Assembly: GCF_003482105.1 (NCBI RefSeq)
Contig: NZ_QULM01000001.1
Coordinates: 682,001-746,000 of the forward strand
Source: Coprococcus sp. OM04-5BH
Lineage (GTDB): Bacteria; Bacillota; Clostridia; Lachnospirales; Lachnospiraceae
Length of the DNA stretch: 64,000 bases
Direction of reading: 5' to 3'
This document shows, piece by piece, positions 1 to 9,464 of this stretch. Positions within the stretch are counted from its first letter, which is position 1, and every line of letters begins with the position of its first letter. The position numbers were made by a program, and so were the translations under genes. The notes beneath the pieces were generated by a model. It was given only the letters and a program-made list of their open reading frames with translations, did no database searches and was not told the origin of the DNA.

Positions 1-549
1 ATTATTGCTGACGGATATATGAAGGCAGCGATAATGCTCGCACATGACTGTTTGCAGGGCAATATGGATAAGAAGGCTGATATTGTGGTTTTCCCAATAT
101 TGTTTTCGGCAAACCATGCAATAGAGTTGTATCTAAAATCTATAAACTGGTCTTTGAATATGTTGCTTAATGAGAAAGAGTCCTTTTGCGGAGGGCACGA
201 TATCAGGCAGATATGGAATACAGTAAAAAAACGTATGATAAGTTTTGAATCCGATAAAGACCAGAGAAAACAATTTAAGGAAATGACAAAAGAACTCGAC
301 GACTATATTTTAGAATTATATGACAAAATAGATAAAGACCATAATGCTAATGCAAAGATGAAAAATATGGATTTTTCACGGTATCCGTTTAATACAGATG
401 ACGAATATCATTTTTATATTGAGAACTATGGAAATGAGGTTGTAGATTTGGAAATGTTTGTGAAGGTATTCAAAAAAATAGGTGATAACTTAAATTGTAT
501 TGCTGGATATTATGAAGAAATGGCAACGTTTGTTCCTGATTATGATTGA
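1..549 (+). CDS. HEPN-like protein, 5' end outside window
   Basis: The frame is open from base 1 (IIADGYM...), so the true start lies upstream and at least 182 residues are visible. The segment HAIELYLKS, followed about 30 residues on by GHDIRQIW, resembles the two helices that mark HEPN-fold proteins (pattern A-x-E-L-x-L-K-A ... G-H-D-L). I see no R-x4-6-H ribonuclease motif, so it may be a non-catalytic or antitoxin-like HEPN protein. It ends 18 bases before the next gene, which has its own GAGAAGGAG ribosome site, and is probably the first visible gene of a compact operon leading into Gabija. Function unknown; family assignment rests on motif appearance only. Confidence 0.6.
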   Translation: MIADGYMKAAIMLAHDCLQGNMDKKADIVVFPILFSANHAIELYLKSINWSLNMLLNEKESFCGGHDIRQIWNTVKKRMISFESDKDQRKQFKEMTKELDDYILELYDKIDKDHNANAKMKNMDFSRYPFNTDDEYHFYIENYGNEVVDLEMFVKVFKKIGDNLNCIAGYYEEMATFVPDYD

Positions 550-567
550 GAGAAGGAGTGACACCGA

Positions 568-1020
568 ATGATAGATATATATACAGAAAAAAAAGATTCT
601 AAAGACTGGATTCTTCAAAACGACTTGTATTTCAATTTAAATACAAGTAATGAAGAAATGTCCTCAAATGAAATAAATCTCATTCAGCAAGTAGATGAGG
701 CGAAGTTGACACCAGATAAGCATATTGAAACAAAATATGGTTTAGGTACAATCCGTAATTTGTCATCTGGCTGCAAGACATTACTTAATATTGTAAAGCA
801 TCCTGATAAGGTGGTGAATGTAGAAGAATGTGGTCCGAATGTGCTTAAAATAATTTTTACTATGGATAATATAAAGATTTATATGTCCAGACCATCGCTT
901 TTTGATATCCCGGATGATGTGCAAATCAGATTCAATGATTCTGATATAGTGACCGGAGGGAGAGGATATAATGCCTGGTGGGGCAAGGAGTATGAAAGGA
1001 GAGAAGCAGATGATTTATAA
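568..1020 (+). CDS. DUF4869-like hypothetical protein
   Basis: A 150-residue acidic soluble protein beginning MIDIYTEKKDS with a GAGAAGGAG ribosome site. The middle segment LSSGCKTLLNIVKHPDKVVNVEECG recalls the DUF4869 family of gut Firmicutes, as remembered; no function is known for it. No signal peptide or membrane segment. Its last 11 bases overlap the start of the ATPase gene that follows, which indicates translational coupling. It could be the sensor or antitoxin part of a small three- or four-gene system, but that is inference from layout. Confidence 0.6.
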   Translation: MIDIYTEKKDSKDWILQNDLYFNLNTSNEEMSSNEINLIQQVDEAKLTPDKHIETKYGLGTIRNLSSGCKTLLNIVKHPDKVVNVEECGPNVLKIIFTMDNIKIYMSRPSLFDIPDDVQIRFNDSDIVTGGRGYNAWWGKEYERREADDL

Positions 1021-1411
1021 GAATATTACATTTAAAGCAGATCCATTTTCATACAATCTGGAATTTGACGATAGAATAACTCTTGTTGGCGGAAATAGCG
1101 GTACCGGTAAAACAGTGCTTTATGAAATGTTAGAAGATTTACGATTAACTAATGAATACAAAGCTATAAAATTGTTTAATTACAAATCAGATAATTTCTC
1201 AGAAGCGATTGAACAGTGCAGAGATAGTTTTATTGTAGTCGATAATGCAGATAATTTGATTAATGATGAGGTCAGACGTTTTATTAATTTTGAGCCGTCG
1301 AATCAATATATGCTTTTCCTACGAAATTGCGACGGACTAAATGTATCTGATAAGAGCTTTAAGGTGTTGAAGTTTGACAATAATAGGATAACACTGGAAG
1401 AGGAGTTGTGA
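1010..1411 (+). CDS. small P-loop ATPase
   Basis: A 133-residue protein. An upstream in-frame ATG at 971 exists, but the ATG at 1010 has a well spaced AAAGGAG at 995-1001 and is preferred. The N-terminus ITLVGGNSGTGKTVLYEML is a clear Walker A motif (GxxGxGKT), and FIVVDNADNL has the hydrophobic run plus Asp of a Walker B. The protein is far too short for a full ABC or STAND ATPase, and no signature motif is visible. It overlaps the preceding gene by 11 bases, and the next gene starts 2 bases after its stop, so the three are tightly coupled. Partner function unknown. Confidence 0.65.
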   Translation: MIYKNITFKADPFSYNLEFDDRITLVGGNSGTGKTVLYEMLEDLRLTNEYKAIKLFNYKSDNFSEAIEQCRDSFIVVDNADNLINDEVRRFINFEPSNQYMLFLRNCDGLNVSDKSFKVLKFDNNRITLEEEL

Positions 1412-1412
1412 T

Positions 1413-2090
1413 ATGAAGTATTTATGGACAGAAGATACCGGCGCAGGACTTCACTTCTGGAAATTGGTTAACCAACTTTTCTTTAATGATGCACTTGTTG
1501 TCGAAAGTAAAGAAAGCAATCAGGGCTTATTGGATACGTTGTCAGATATTGACATGAAAGAGGACGATAAGTATTATATTGCATTTGATTATGTGGTTGA
1601 TAATCAGGATATTCGTAACAAGTATCGTATGTTGAAATCAATAGCAGATAAGGCAGAAGGGAAGATTATAATTTTGGATATGATTTGTTTTGAATACCTG
1701 ATTCTTGCTTTTGATAAGCTAGTGACATGGACAGGCACTGGAAAGACAGATAAAATCAAGATTCGTGAAGAGGCGTTATCAGCAATTGAGGATCATAGAA
1801 TCAACTTGTCAAAAATTGATGATGAGAAGACATTACAGTACTTGACAGGTTTTAAGAGATACTCTACAGAGCGTGTGATGAAATCATTGGTGGGTGAATT
1901 TACACAAAACGAGAAGTGGTCCGTTAAGGGGGGACTTATGGGCGAGTGTTGGTATAAGGATTGCTGTGTGTCGGAACATCCGGATAATCTGAGGTGTGGT
2001 AAGCCGGAGATTGAGGATGGGAATGAGAAGATGAGGATGTTGATACAGTCGGAAAAAGTGCAGAAAATAATTGGAGAAGTCATTATTTAA
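1413..2090 (+). CDS. hypothetical protein, TOPRIM-like features
   Basis: A 225-residue protein starting MKYLWTEDTGAGLHFW after the ribosome site GAAGAGGAG. I do not recognise the family. An early Glu (WTED), an Asp-rich strand YYIAFDYVVDNQD and a later IIILDMICFEYL are arranged loosely like the E ... DxD pattern of a TOPRIM nuclease; this is weak. The C-terminal part has four cysteines (GECWYKDCC, RCGKPE) that could bind metal. It sits between a stand-alone P-loop ATPase and gajA, and may with the ATPase form a split ATPase/nuclease pair. Its end lies 52 bases before the gajA start. Confidence 0.5.
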   Translation: MKYLWTEDTGAGLHFWKLVNQLFFNDALVVESKESNQGLLDTLSDIDMKEDDKYYIAFDYVVDNQDIRNKYRMLKSIADKAEGKIIILDMICFEYLILAFDKLVTWTGTGKTDKIKIREEALSAIEDHRINLSKIDDEKTLQYLTGFKRYSTERVMKSLVGEFTQNEKWSVKGGLMGECWYKDCCVSEHPDNLRCGKPEIEDGNEKMRMLIQSEKVQKIIGEVII

Positions 2091-2142
2091 ATTATATTTA
2101 CTAACAATTGACAGCTGTATTGTAAAAAAAGGAAGTGAAGAT

Positions 2143-3909
2143 TTGAAGATTACACATGTTAAAATACGCAATTATAGAAATTTAAGGGATATAGATATAG
2201 GTTTAGCAGAAACAGTAGCAATTATAGGGGAAAATAATAGTGGTAAAAGCAACTTTTTAAAAGCAATCACGCTTCCTTTTTTGACTGATGATAATACACA
2301 TATCAGTAAGAAATTATCATGGATTGATATAAACAATGAAACTAAGAAATGCTATTATAAGAAAATTATTCTGAATCAAAATAAAATTAGGAATGATGAG
2401 ATTACTGTTGAGCAATTTGCAGAATTTTTACCGACAGTAAGTGTTGAAGTGAATATTCAGGCAAGTGGTGCAGAGGAATATTATGTTAAGGATATGTCGT
2501 ATGCAATTGAAGACGGAGAAATTCAATATGGAATAAAATATGAGTTCACTCCTAAGAATTTCGCAGACATATTCAGAGTGGTAAAAGAAGTTGTATCTCA
2601 GACTGAAATTAACGATGCAAATTTAAAAGAGGTTAAAATGAATCTCTTACCAGTAGAATATTATAATTATTCAATAAAAGTTTCGGATGGTAGCAATGTG
2701 TCATATGATACATTGAGAATGTTCAAGTACGAGGCTCTTGAGGCAGAAAGAGATGATTTTTCAAAAACTAAGAATCAGTTGGGCTCAAAATTTTTGGTTG
2801 ATTTATTGAAAGATAGACTTTCTGATCAGGATAAATTGAAAATAGAAAAAGAATATAGTCATTTCTTTGAGGCACTAAAAGAAATTAGTGATATTAATGA
2901 TATAATTAACTGGCAAGAAACATCTGAGCTAAAGGGTGCAAAGAAGTTTTTTTCGCACATTAACATTCTGCCTAATATGCCACCAATGCAATCTATTTTA
3001 AGTAGTGTAAGGTTGGGATATTCAGAAGAAGAATTGTCAATGCAAGGATTGGGACATCGTAACTTAGTATTGCTGTTTGTGCTGATTAATTCACTGCTTG
3101 GAAAGGAAACAGATATTGCTCTGAATGTTTTAACGATAGAAGAACCAGAAGCCCATTTGTGTATTAATAATACAAGATTGATGGTAAGTTTTTTAAAAGC
3201 ATTTACGGATAAGAATAAAACTGTGCAGTTGTTTTATTCCACACATAGTACTGAATTCATTAACAAGATGAATTTAAAAAATGTGGTGGTTTTACATAAT
3301 GGAAAAGCTTACTCATTTGCAGATGAATTAGAGGATGAAGATTTTGCATATTTAGCAAAGAACCCTAATTTGGATCTCTTTAAACTATTTTTCTCTAAGA
3401 AATGTATTTTGTTTGAGGGAATATCGGAAGAATTATTAATTCGTTCTTATATTGACTCAAAAGAAACATTAAGTGACATTGAAGTGCTGTCATTTCATAA
3501 AGGGTTTAAAAAAATAATGAATATTTGGAAAAAAGTCAATGAAGGTTCTGGCAATAAATTGGGCATTATTCGTGATTATGATAATCAATCTAACGCTAAG
3601 AAGCAACATGATAAATATAATGATGATAAGGAAATATGTGTTAGAACGACCGAGTATTATACTTTAGAACCGGAAATTGTAAATACGGGTGACAACTATA
3701 AGATATTGAAGAACAAATATGGAGATGTTTTTGGTTGGAATGATATGACAGATGATCAGCTTACAGAAGCGTGGAAAAATGCAAAAGCAACTGATATGTT
3801 TACGATTTGTAAAGATTTAGCTAGTGGAGAATTAGAAGGTTTTCAAATGCCAAAACATATCCAAGATGTTATAGATTTTCTTTCACAAGAGTCAGAAGAG
3901 GTGTTATAA
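2143..3909 (+). CDS. gajA: Gabija protein GajA, OLD-family ATPase/TOPRIM nuclease
   Basis: A 588-residue protein, close to the length of known GajA. A TTG start at 2143 is preferred because GGAAGTGA lies just upstream and because the ATG at 2071 would overlap the preceding gene. Visible motifs are Walker A GENNSGKS (residues 29-36), an ABC-signature-like LSMQGLGHRNL, Walker B TIEEPEAH (about 331-338), STHSTEF, then a TOPRIM domain with E425 (FEGISEE) and D478/D480 (RDYDN). OLD-family enzymes of this class nick or cleave DNA, and in Gabija GajA forms a complex with GajB that protects against phage. gajB starts one base after this stop. Confidence 0.85.
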   Translation: MKITHVKIRNYRNLRDIDIGLAETVAIIGENNSGKSNFLKAITLPFLTDDNTHISKKLSWIDINNETKKCYYKKIILNQNKIRNDEITVEQFAEFLPTVSVEVNIQASGAEEYYVKDMSYAIEDGEIQYGIKYEFTPKNFADIFRVVKEVVSQTEINDANLKEVKMNLLPVEYYNYSIKVSDGSNVSYDTLRMFKYEALEAERDDFSKTKNQLGSKFLVDLLKDRLSDQDKLKIEKEYSHFFEALKEISDINDIINWQETSELKGAKKFFSHINILPNMPPMQSILSSVRLGYSEEELSMQGLGHRNLVLLFVLINSLLGKETDIALNVLTIEEPEAHLCINNTRLMVSFLKAFTDKNKTVQLFYSTHSTEFINKMNLKNVVVLHNGKAYSFADELEDEDFAYLAKNPNLDLFKLFFSKKCILFEGISEELLIRSYIDSKETLSDIEVLSFHKGFKKIMNIWKKVNEGSGNKLGIIRDYDNQSNAKKQHDKYNDDKEICVRTTEYYTLEPEIVNTGDNYKILKNKYGDVFGWNDMTDDQLTEAWKNAKATDMFTICKDLASGELEGFQMPKHIQDVIDFLSQESEEVL

Positions 3910-3910
3910 A

Positions 3911-5254
3911 GTGGAAATAAATATAGCAGGTGCAGGAGCAGGAAAGACTACAAAGATGTCTGATAAAATAATACTTCTTCGTAATCAAATTGATGCGGAA
4001 AAGAAAATATTTTGCGTTGCATTTACTAATAGTGCCGTAGATTGTATTCGTAGAAAGCTGTGCGAACATTATGTACAAATTCCGGAAAACATAATAGTGA
4101 GTACGATTCATTCGTTTTTGTATAGGGAAATAATAAAGCCATATTATCATTTACTTTATGGAAAGAAATATGAAAAAATTTCTATTGCAGAATTACCACA
4201 AGACGCAAAGTATAAAAATGCAAAGATTAAAAGACTTGATGATATGAATGTACTTCATCAAACAGTAATTCCTGAACATGCTAAATGGGTATTGTGTAAA
4301 AAATCAAAGGATACAAAAAATATAAAAGATGGGAGACAAATAATTAAAAATGCAATTGTAAAATATTGTGGTGCAATCTGTATAGATGAAGTACAGGACA
4401 TAGATAAGCATATGCAAGAAATTATAGAAGAATTAAGTGGAATGGAAATCCCAATGATACTGATGGGAGATCCGAAGCAGGATTTAAAAGGATTTAAATG
4501 CTTAAGAAACCTTATGTCTATATACGAACAAAATGTTAGATATATATCAGAATGTCATAGATGTCCGCAATTACATTTAGAACTGTCAAATCGTTTGGTA
4601 GATAAAAATGAAAAGCAGAAATCTGAAAAGGACTCCGGTCAATTATCAGTATATTATGAAAGTGAAATTGATTGCCACACATTAATTGAAAGACAAAAAT
4701 ATGATTTGATGTATATATCCCAGAAGCAAGGGGTGTATGAAACACACGACTACAAGAAGAATAACATAAGAGAGAATTTAGCGGAAGAGCTTGAACCATT
4801 GCTGTTTGAGAATCATCCAACCAAAGATGCTCAGACAGTTAAAAAAGTAGCGTATTATTATGCTGGGAAGATGATTGAAAAGTACAGGAATACGGGAAAG
4901 AAAAAAGATGCAATGGCATTACTGAGCAAGTGCGAAAAAATAGATTCAAGAAGATATGGCATTATCATAAATATTTTTGAAGACGAAAGTCCAATAAAAC
5001 AAGAAGATAAGATTTTTGTAAAATCAATAGACTACATAAAGGGAATGGAGGGGGAGAAGTGTTTATTCATTCTCACAAATGACTTGGCAGCATATTTATT
5101 TAACGATAACAATACCGAGGCGAATAAGACGAAGAATAAGCTTTATGTAGCCCTTACTCGTTCGTTAAATGAATTGTCGATATACATATTAAAAGAGGTT
5201 GAGAATAAATACACAAAGAAGAGAATACAGGATTTTTTTGAAAGATATCTTTGA
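3911..5254 (+). CDS. gajB: Gabija protein GajB, UvrD/Rep-like helicase
   Basis: A 447-residue superfamily 1 helicase with a GTG start at 3911, one base after gajA. All main motifs can be read in order: I (AGAGAGKTT), Ia (VAFTNSAVDCIRRKL), Ib (VSTIHSFLY), II (CIDEVQDID), III (MGDPKQDLKGF), IV (SECHRCP), V (IDYIKGMEGEKC) and VI (LYVALTRSLNEL). The pairing of an OLD nuclease with a short UvrD-like helicase in this order is the hallmark of Gabija, where GajB is thought to sense DNA ends or nucleotide depletion together with GajA. The two genes are AT-rich, as is the whole island. Confidence 0.85.
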   Translation: MEINIAGAGAGKTTKMSDKIILLRNQIDAEKKIFCVAFTNSAVDCIRRKLCEHYVQIPENIIVSTIHSFLYREIIKPYYHLLYGKKYEKISIAELPQDAKYKNAKIKRLDDMNVLHQTVIPEHAKWVLCKKSKDTKNIKDGRQIIKNAIVKYCGAICIDEVQDIDKHMQEIIEELSGMEIPMILMGDPKQDLKGFKCLRNLMSIYEQNVRYISECHRCPQLHLELSNRLVDKNEKQKSEKDSGQLSVYYESEIDCHTLIERQKYDLMYISQKQGVYETHDYKKNNIRENLAEELEPLLFENHPTKDAQTVKKVAYYYAGKMIEKYRNTGKKKDAMALLSKCEKIDSRRYGIIINIFEDESPIKQEDKIFVKSIDYIKGMEGEKCLFILTNDLAAYLFNDNNTEANKTKNKLYVALTRSLNELSIYILKEVENKYTKKRIQDFFERYL

Positions 5255-5284
5255 ATATAAGATGATAATAAAGGTGGTGATGAG

Positions 5285-6292
5285 ATGTTGGTAGATGAAA
5301 TATGGGATTTCAAAAGTATTAACATGGGACGCGAGTTAGAGATTTCTGGAGAATTTATATATGAATCAGCAAAGAAAACAATGTCGATAACTGGATTAAA
5401 TAATCAATATGAGATTAATATCATATTGTATACTGGAGCAGTTGGCATAGAACGGTTACAAAAAATTTATTTGTGTCTTGTTCTACAAAATCCAACTGAT
5501 AAGGAATCTGTTCCAAAGTGCCTTATAGAACATAACCATCATGAATTAGAAAAAGAAATTGAGAAATATACTACAGAACAACTTTCAAAAAATGGAAGAA
5601 GTCTTTTGGGAGTTTTTTCTAATTATTATAATAATTACCGATATGCAAATTATATACCGGGAAAAAATAGCAGTGAGTTGAGAAAGTTATTTATTAGTTT
5701 TTTGAAAAAACAAAATGGAAAATTTAATTTTGATGAGCCATGTGCTTTGATCCAGTTTGATGCATTCAAACGTTTTTACATAAATGAATTGGGAAAATTG
5801 GCTAGATATTATTTTGAATTAATAGAACATAAGGCAAGAGATATTAATACGTATACATATGAGATTGACTCGTATTCAAATGCTGCAAGAGTCTTTTTAT
5901 CAACTCAAAGAAGATCTCTTTATGAGCAGATGGTTATTGAACAAAATTCAATAAAAGAGCTACTGCTCTATATGTATAAGAATAAGCGAGAGTCTGGTGT
6001 TTTTAGATTACTGAATGATATGGAATCTTTGGAAATGGATGATGCACTAGTAAATGATTATTTAGCTGATTTATGTGAGGGAAAAGTCAATAATTGGTTG
6101 ATAGATTATGTAGACGAGTTGTATGAAGAAATGGAAGACATAAAGAAAAGAAAAGAGCGTAAGGAATTATTGGCATTGATTGGAAATAGATCGGTTTTGT
6201 TTGACTTTGATGATTTTGAAGATGATGAAAATGAATCATACCACAAGAATATGTTTGAAAGCGACGATATTGAGGGAGGAGAGAATTTGTAG
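5285..6292 (+). CDS. HEPN-like protein behind Gabija
   Basis: A 335-residue soluble protein with ribosome site AAAGGTGGTGA, 30 bases after gajB and so probably in its operon. Near residue 50-90 the segment YTGAVGIERLQKIYLCLVL followed by HNHHELEKEI resembles the helix pair of HEPN-like domains seen in the first gene of the window. No R-x4-6-H catalytic motif is visible. The tail is very acidic (FDFDDFEDDENE), then MFESDDIEGGENL. Standard Gabija has two genes, so this is either an accessory subunit or an unrelated island gene. I do not recognise a closer family. Confidence 0.55.
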   Translation: MLVDEIWDFKSINMGRELEISGEFIYESAKKTMSITGLNNQYEINIILYTGAVGIERLQKIYLCLVLQNPTDKESVPKCLIEHNHHELEKEIEKYTTEQLSKNGRSLLGVFSNYYNNYRYANYIPGKNSSELRKLFISFLKKQNGKFNFDEPCALIQFDAFKRFYINELGKLARYYFELIEHKARDINTYTYEIDSYSNAARVFLSTQRRSLYEQMVIEQNSIKELLLYMYKNKRESGVFRLLNDMESLEMDDALVNDYLADLCEGKVNNWLIDYVDELYEEMEDIKKRKERKELLALIGNRSVLFDFDDFEDDENESYHKNMFESDDIEGGENL

Positions 6293-6547
6293 TTGCAAAA
6301 AATGAAAATTAACTTGTCATTCAGGTATCATCAAGTTATAATATTCCCATGGCAACAGTTTGGCAACAACCATTCAGTATGTCAAAATAAATAGTGTAAT
6401 TGATATATAAATATGCCCCATACTCGACCGAAACTTAAATAAAATAAGTTAACTGATGCTTGGGTCATAAAGAGAGAGAATGATAGTGTTTCGGGAGGTA
6501 CAATGAACTAATATGAGAAAATAATATTAGTTCAGGAAGGAAATTAT

Positions 6548-9439
6548 ATGGGGAATTATTTTGAGATTCATTACAATGCAGTAAAATATCCCATAGATTC
6601 GGAAAAGAGCAGAGGATTACGAAATGCTCAATTAGGTGCAATTCACGCAATATCATCCTTTTTTACGCTTAATAAAAAAGAGGCGGCTATTGTTATTATG
6701 CCGACAGGATCAGGAAAAACAGCTGTGCTTATGTTGACACCATATTTAATACGAAAACAACGAGTATTAGTTGTTACGCCGAGTAAAATGGTTCGTGGAC
6801 AAATTGCAGAGGATTTTTCTGAACTTAGGACATTGTGTGTAGCTAACGTATTTAATACTTCAATAAAAAAACCTAAAGTTTTTGAATTGGAGCATTTGTA
6901 TACCAAGGAGTATCAAAAAGACTTGGAGCAAGCAGATGTTATTGTTGCTACACCTAGTTGTGCACTCAGTCTAAGTGAATCTGATTGGGCGAAAGAGAAT
7001 ATTGATTTGGTGGAAGTTGATGAGGCTCATCATACCCCAGCTAAAACATGGCAACAGATCTTAGTAAATTTGTCTGTGGCAACGCATGTGCTGTTTACAG
7101 CAACTCCGTTTAGGTTAGATCGAAAAGAGCTGTCTGGTGAAATAATATATGATTATCCACTTTCAAAGGCATACGAAGATGGTATTTTTGGCGAAATACA
7201 ATATGTTCCTGTGGAAAGTGGAATGGATAATGATTTGTGCATTGCTAAAAGAGCTGAGGAGGTATTGCTGAATGATAGAAAAGCTGGGTATGAACATTAT
7301 CTGATGGTACGTACGGATACTAAAGTAAGTGCTGAAAAACTGGAGGAGTTATATAAGGATAATACTTCATTGAAACTTTCAAAAGTGGATAGTTCAATGA
7401 GTAATTCAAAGGTTAAGCATATTTTGAAATTGTTGCATTCTGGAGAACTGGATGGAATTGTGTGTGTAGATATGCTAGGAGAAGGCTATGATTTTCCTAA
7501 TCTTAAAATTGCAGCAATACATGTTCCTCATAAATCGCTTGCGAGTACATTACAGTTTATTGGTAGATTTGCTCGGACAAATGCAAAGAATATAGGAAAG
7601 GCAAAATTTATTGCGGTAAATAATGAAGAATTAGAAATTGAAAACAATTTACTTTATTCTAAAGATGCTGTATGGCAGGATATGATCATTGGAATGAGTG
7701 ACGGAAAGAATAAAAGTGAACAGCAAAATAGAAATTATTATAAAGAATATGTTGTGGAAGATGAGCGTATTCTTGAAAATGTCCCTGTTCATGCAATCAG
7801 ACCTAATTGTCATGTAAAAATCTATCGTTCTATGAGTTTTGATATAAATGCCGAATTTCCAGAGGTGTGTAACGTGGCAGGAAGAATATTAAGAAATAAA
7901 CAAGAAAATACGGTAGTAGGAATTGGCTTGGAATATGTTTCACCACTTTGGATGGGAAGTGGTGATAAGGTCAATCTTGAATATATTTTATATATAATAC
8001 ATTATCAAACACAAACTCATATGGTACATATATATTCACAGAAACATTCTGAAGCAATGTATGATGAATTGGTATCATCATTTTGTGATTCTTATGATCC
8101 GATACCAAAATCAGAAATATATAAAGTATTGGGCAAACTCAAAAACTTCGAGATTTTTAATTCAGGAATGCTAAGTAAGCAATCGCAATCAGGAGAATCA
8201 TATAGAATAATGGCAGGTTCAGATGTGAGTGATGCAATTGACAAAGATTCGGGAAGAATGTATTCTGCGGGGCATGCATTTTGTAAAGCAGTAGATGATG
8301 CAGAAGGAGATGTTACAATTGGATATAGTAGTGCTTCGAAAGTTTGGAGCAGTGCTTACAAAGACTTAAAAGATTATATACAGTGGTGTGATGGGTTGGG
8401 AAAGAAAATAGCAAATAAAGATATAAAAGTAAAAACAAATACAAATTTTGATTTTTTACCTCAGCCCCAAGCTCTTGTAGAATATCCGGAAGATATCTTT
8501 TATGCAGATTTTACTGCGGAAACATATAGTTGTGATCCTGTTATTAAGTATCGTAGAAAAGAGTCGGATTACGAGTGTTGCAGATTAACGGATGCGATGG
8601 TTGTGGTGAAAAATTGTGAGAAGACAAAAGTGTCAGTTGAGGTCTCGGTCGGAGAAATTTCAGAAAACTTGGAATGTGATATAAAAGCCAGATATAGAAG
8701 TTTGGAAAATAGATTTATTGTATGTTCAGGAAAAGAAGAAATGCCAATGGACAAATTTCTCACGGAACAACCACTAATATATAAAACTGTAAAGGACATG
8801 ACGATAACAGGTATTGATGTAATTGAAGGTGATTTTGAGAGCGAGTTATTTGACAGTAATATAATAGAAGGTGTTGATTGGAAGCATTATGATACAAATT
8901 TAAAATTGGAATTTAGAAAAAATGACAGCGATACGAGGGTGTCAATTCAGGATGCATTATATAAAATTCTAGAAGCAGATGAAAAATTTAAATATATTAT
9001 ATACGACCATGGTTCAGGTGAAATGGCGGATTATATTACAATTTATGAGACAGATAATGAGTTGGTTGTCGAATTGTATCATGTTAAAAAAATGGGTTCA
9101 TCTTCTTATAACAATAGTGTTGGTGATGTATATGAAGTATCTGGTCAAGCAATAAAGTCTGTAACATGGTTTACGACAAAGGGAAAGTTACTTGAAAAGT
9201 TTACGAGTCGTCATAATTCTGGGCATTGTATAGTGAAAAAAGGTGGAAATTTTAAGACCATGATAAAAGAGATAAAAACATCTGGAAAAGTATTACGAGG
9301 ATGTATTTGTATAGTGCAACCGGGGATAAAGAAGAGTAAAGCTATACCAGATAGAATTCAAGAAGTGCTGGCAGCAACAGATTCATATGTTAAAAAAGCT
9401 GGCAAAGTTAATCGGCTTAGAATAATGGGGAGCATTTAA
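6548..9439 (+). CDS. DEAH helicase with C-terminal nuclease-like domain
   Basis: A 963-residue superfamily 2 helicase with ribosome site CAGGAAGGAA. Motif I is PTGSGKT (52-58), Ia VVTPSKMVRGQ, II DEAH (158-161), III TATP (184-187), V GEGYDFPNLK (311-320) and VI QFIGRFART (336-344). The long C-terminus is not a standard helicase extension. Around 820-870 it reads DHGSGEMADYITI, then VVELYHVKKM, then SVGDVYEVSGQAIKS, which recalls a PD-(D/E)xK-like nuclease core (Asp828, Glu842, Lys847, a following Gln helix). It stands alone behind a 255-base gap after the Gabija-linked gene, in a defence island, and is plausibly an anti-phage helicase-nuclease. The nuclease reading is inference. Confidence 0.75.
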   Translation: MGNYFEIHYNAVKYPIDSEKSRGLRNAQLGAIHAISSFFTLNKKEAAIVIMPTGSGKTAVLMLTPYLIRKQRVLVVTPSKMVRGQIAEDFSELRTLCVANVFNTSIKKPKVFELEHLYTKEYQKDLEQADVIVATPSCALSLSESDWAKENIDLVEVDEAHHTPAKTWQQILVNLSVATHVLFTATPFRLDRKELSGEIIYDYPLSKAYEDGIFGEIQYVPVESGMDNDLCIAKRAEEVLLNDRKAGYEHYLMVRTDTKVSAEKLEELYKDNTSLKLSKVDSSMSNSKVKHILKLLHSGELDGIVCVDMLGEGYDFPNLKIAAIHVPHKSLASTLQFIGRFARTNAKNIGKAKFIAVNNEELEIENNLLYSKDAVWQDMIIGMSDGKNKSEQQNRNYYKEYVVEDERILENVPVHAIRPNCHVKIYRSMSFDINAEFPEVCNVAGRILRNKQENTVVGIGLEYVSPLWMGSGDKVNLEYILYIIHYQTQTHMVHIYSQKHSEAMYDELVSSFCDSYDPIPKSEIYKVLGKLKNFEIFNSGMLSKQSQSGESYRIMAGSDVSDAIDKDSGRMYSAGHAFCKAVDDAEGDVTIGYSSASKVWSSAYKDLKDYIQWCDGLGKKIANKDIKVKTNTNFDFLPQPQALVEYPEDIFYADFTAETYSCDPVIKYRRKESDYECCRLTDAMVVVKNCEKTKVSVEVSVGEISENLECDIKARYRSLENRFIVCSGKEEMPMDKFLTEQPLIYKTVKDMTITGIDVIEGDFESELFDSNIIEGVDWKHYDTNLKLEFRKNDSDTRVSIQDALYKILEADEKFKYIIYDHGSGEMADYITIYETDNELVVELYHVKKMGSSSYNNSVGDVYEVSGQAIKSVTWFTTKGKLLEKFTSRHNSGHCIVKKGGNFKTMIKEIKTSGKVLRGCICIVQPGIKKSKAIPDRIQEVLAATDSYVKKAGKVNRLRIMGSI

Positions 9440-9464
9440 AATAATGATAACGGGGATAGGATAT

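Noticed and set aside
2071..2142. ATG 2071 as the gajA start
   Set aside because: It would overlap the preceding gene, adds 24 residues outside the OLD-family N-terminus (KITHVKIRNYRNL) and lacks a ribosome site, unlike TTG 2143.
1..6292. Other OLD-based systems such as PARIS or retron-linked OLD
   Set aside because: No AriB-like DUF4435 gene and no reverse transcriptase are present; the SF1 helicase directly behind the OLD gene is specific to Gabija.
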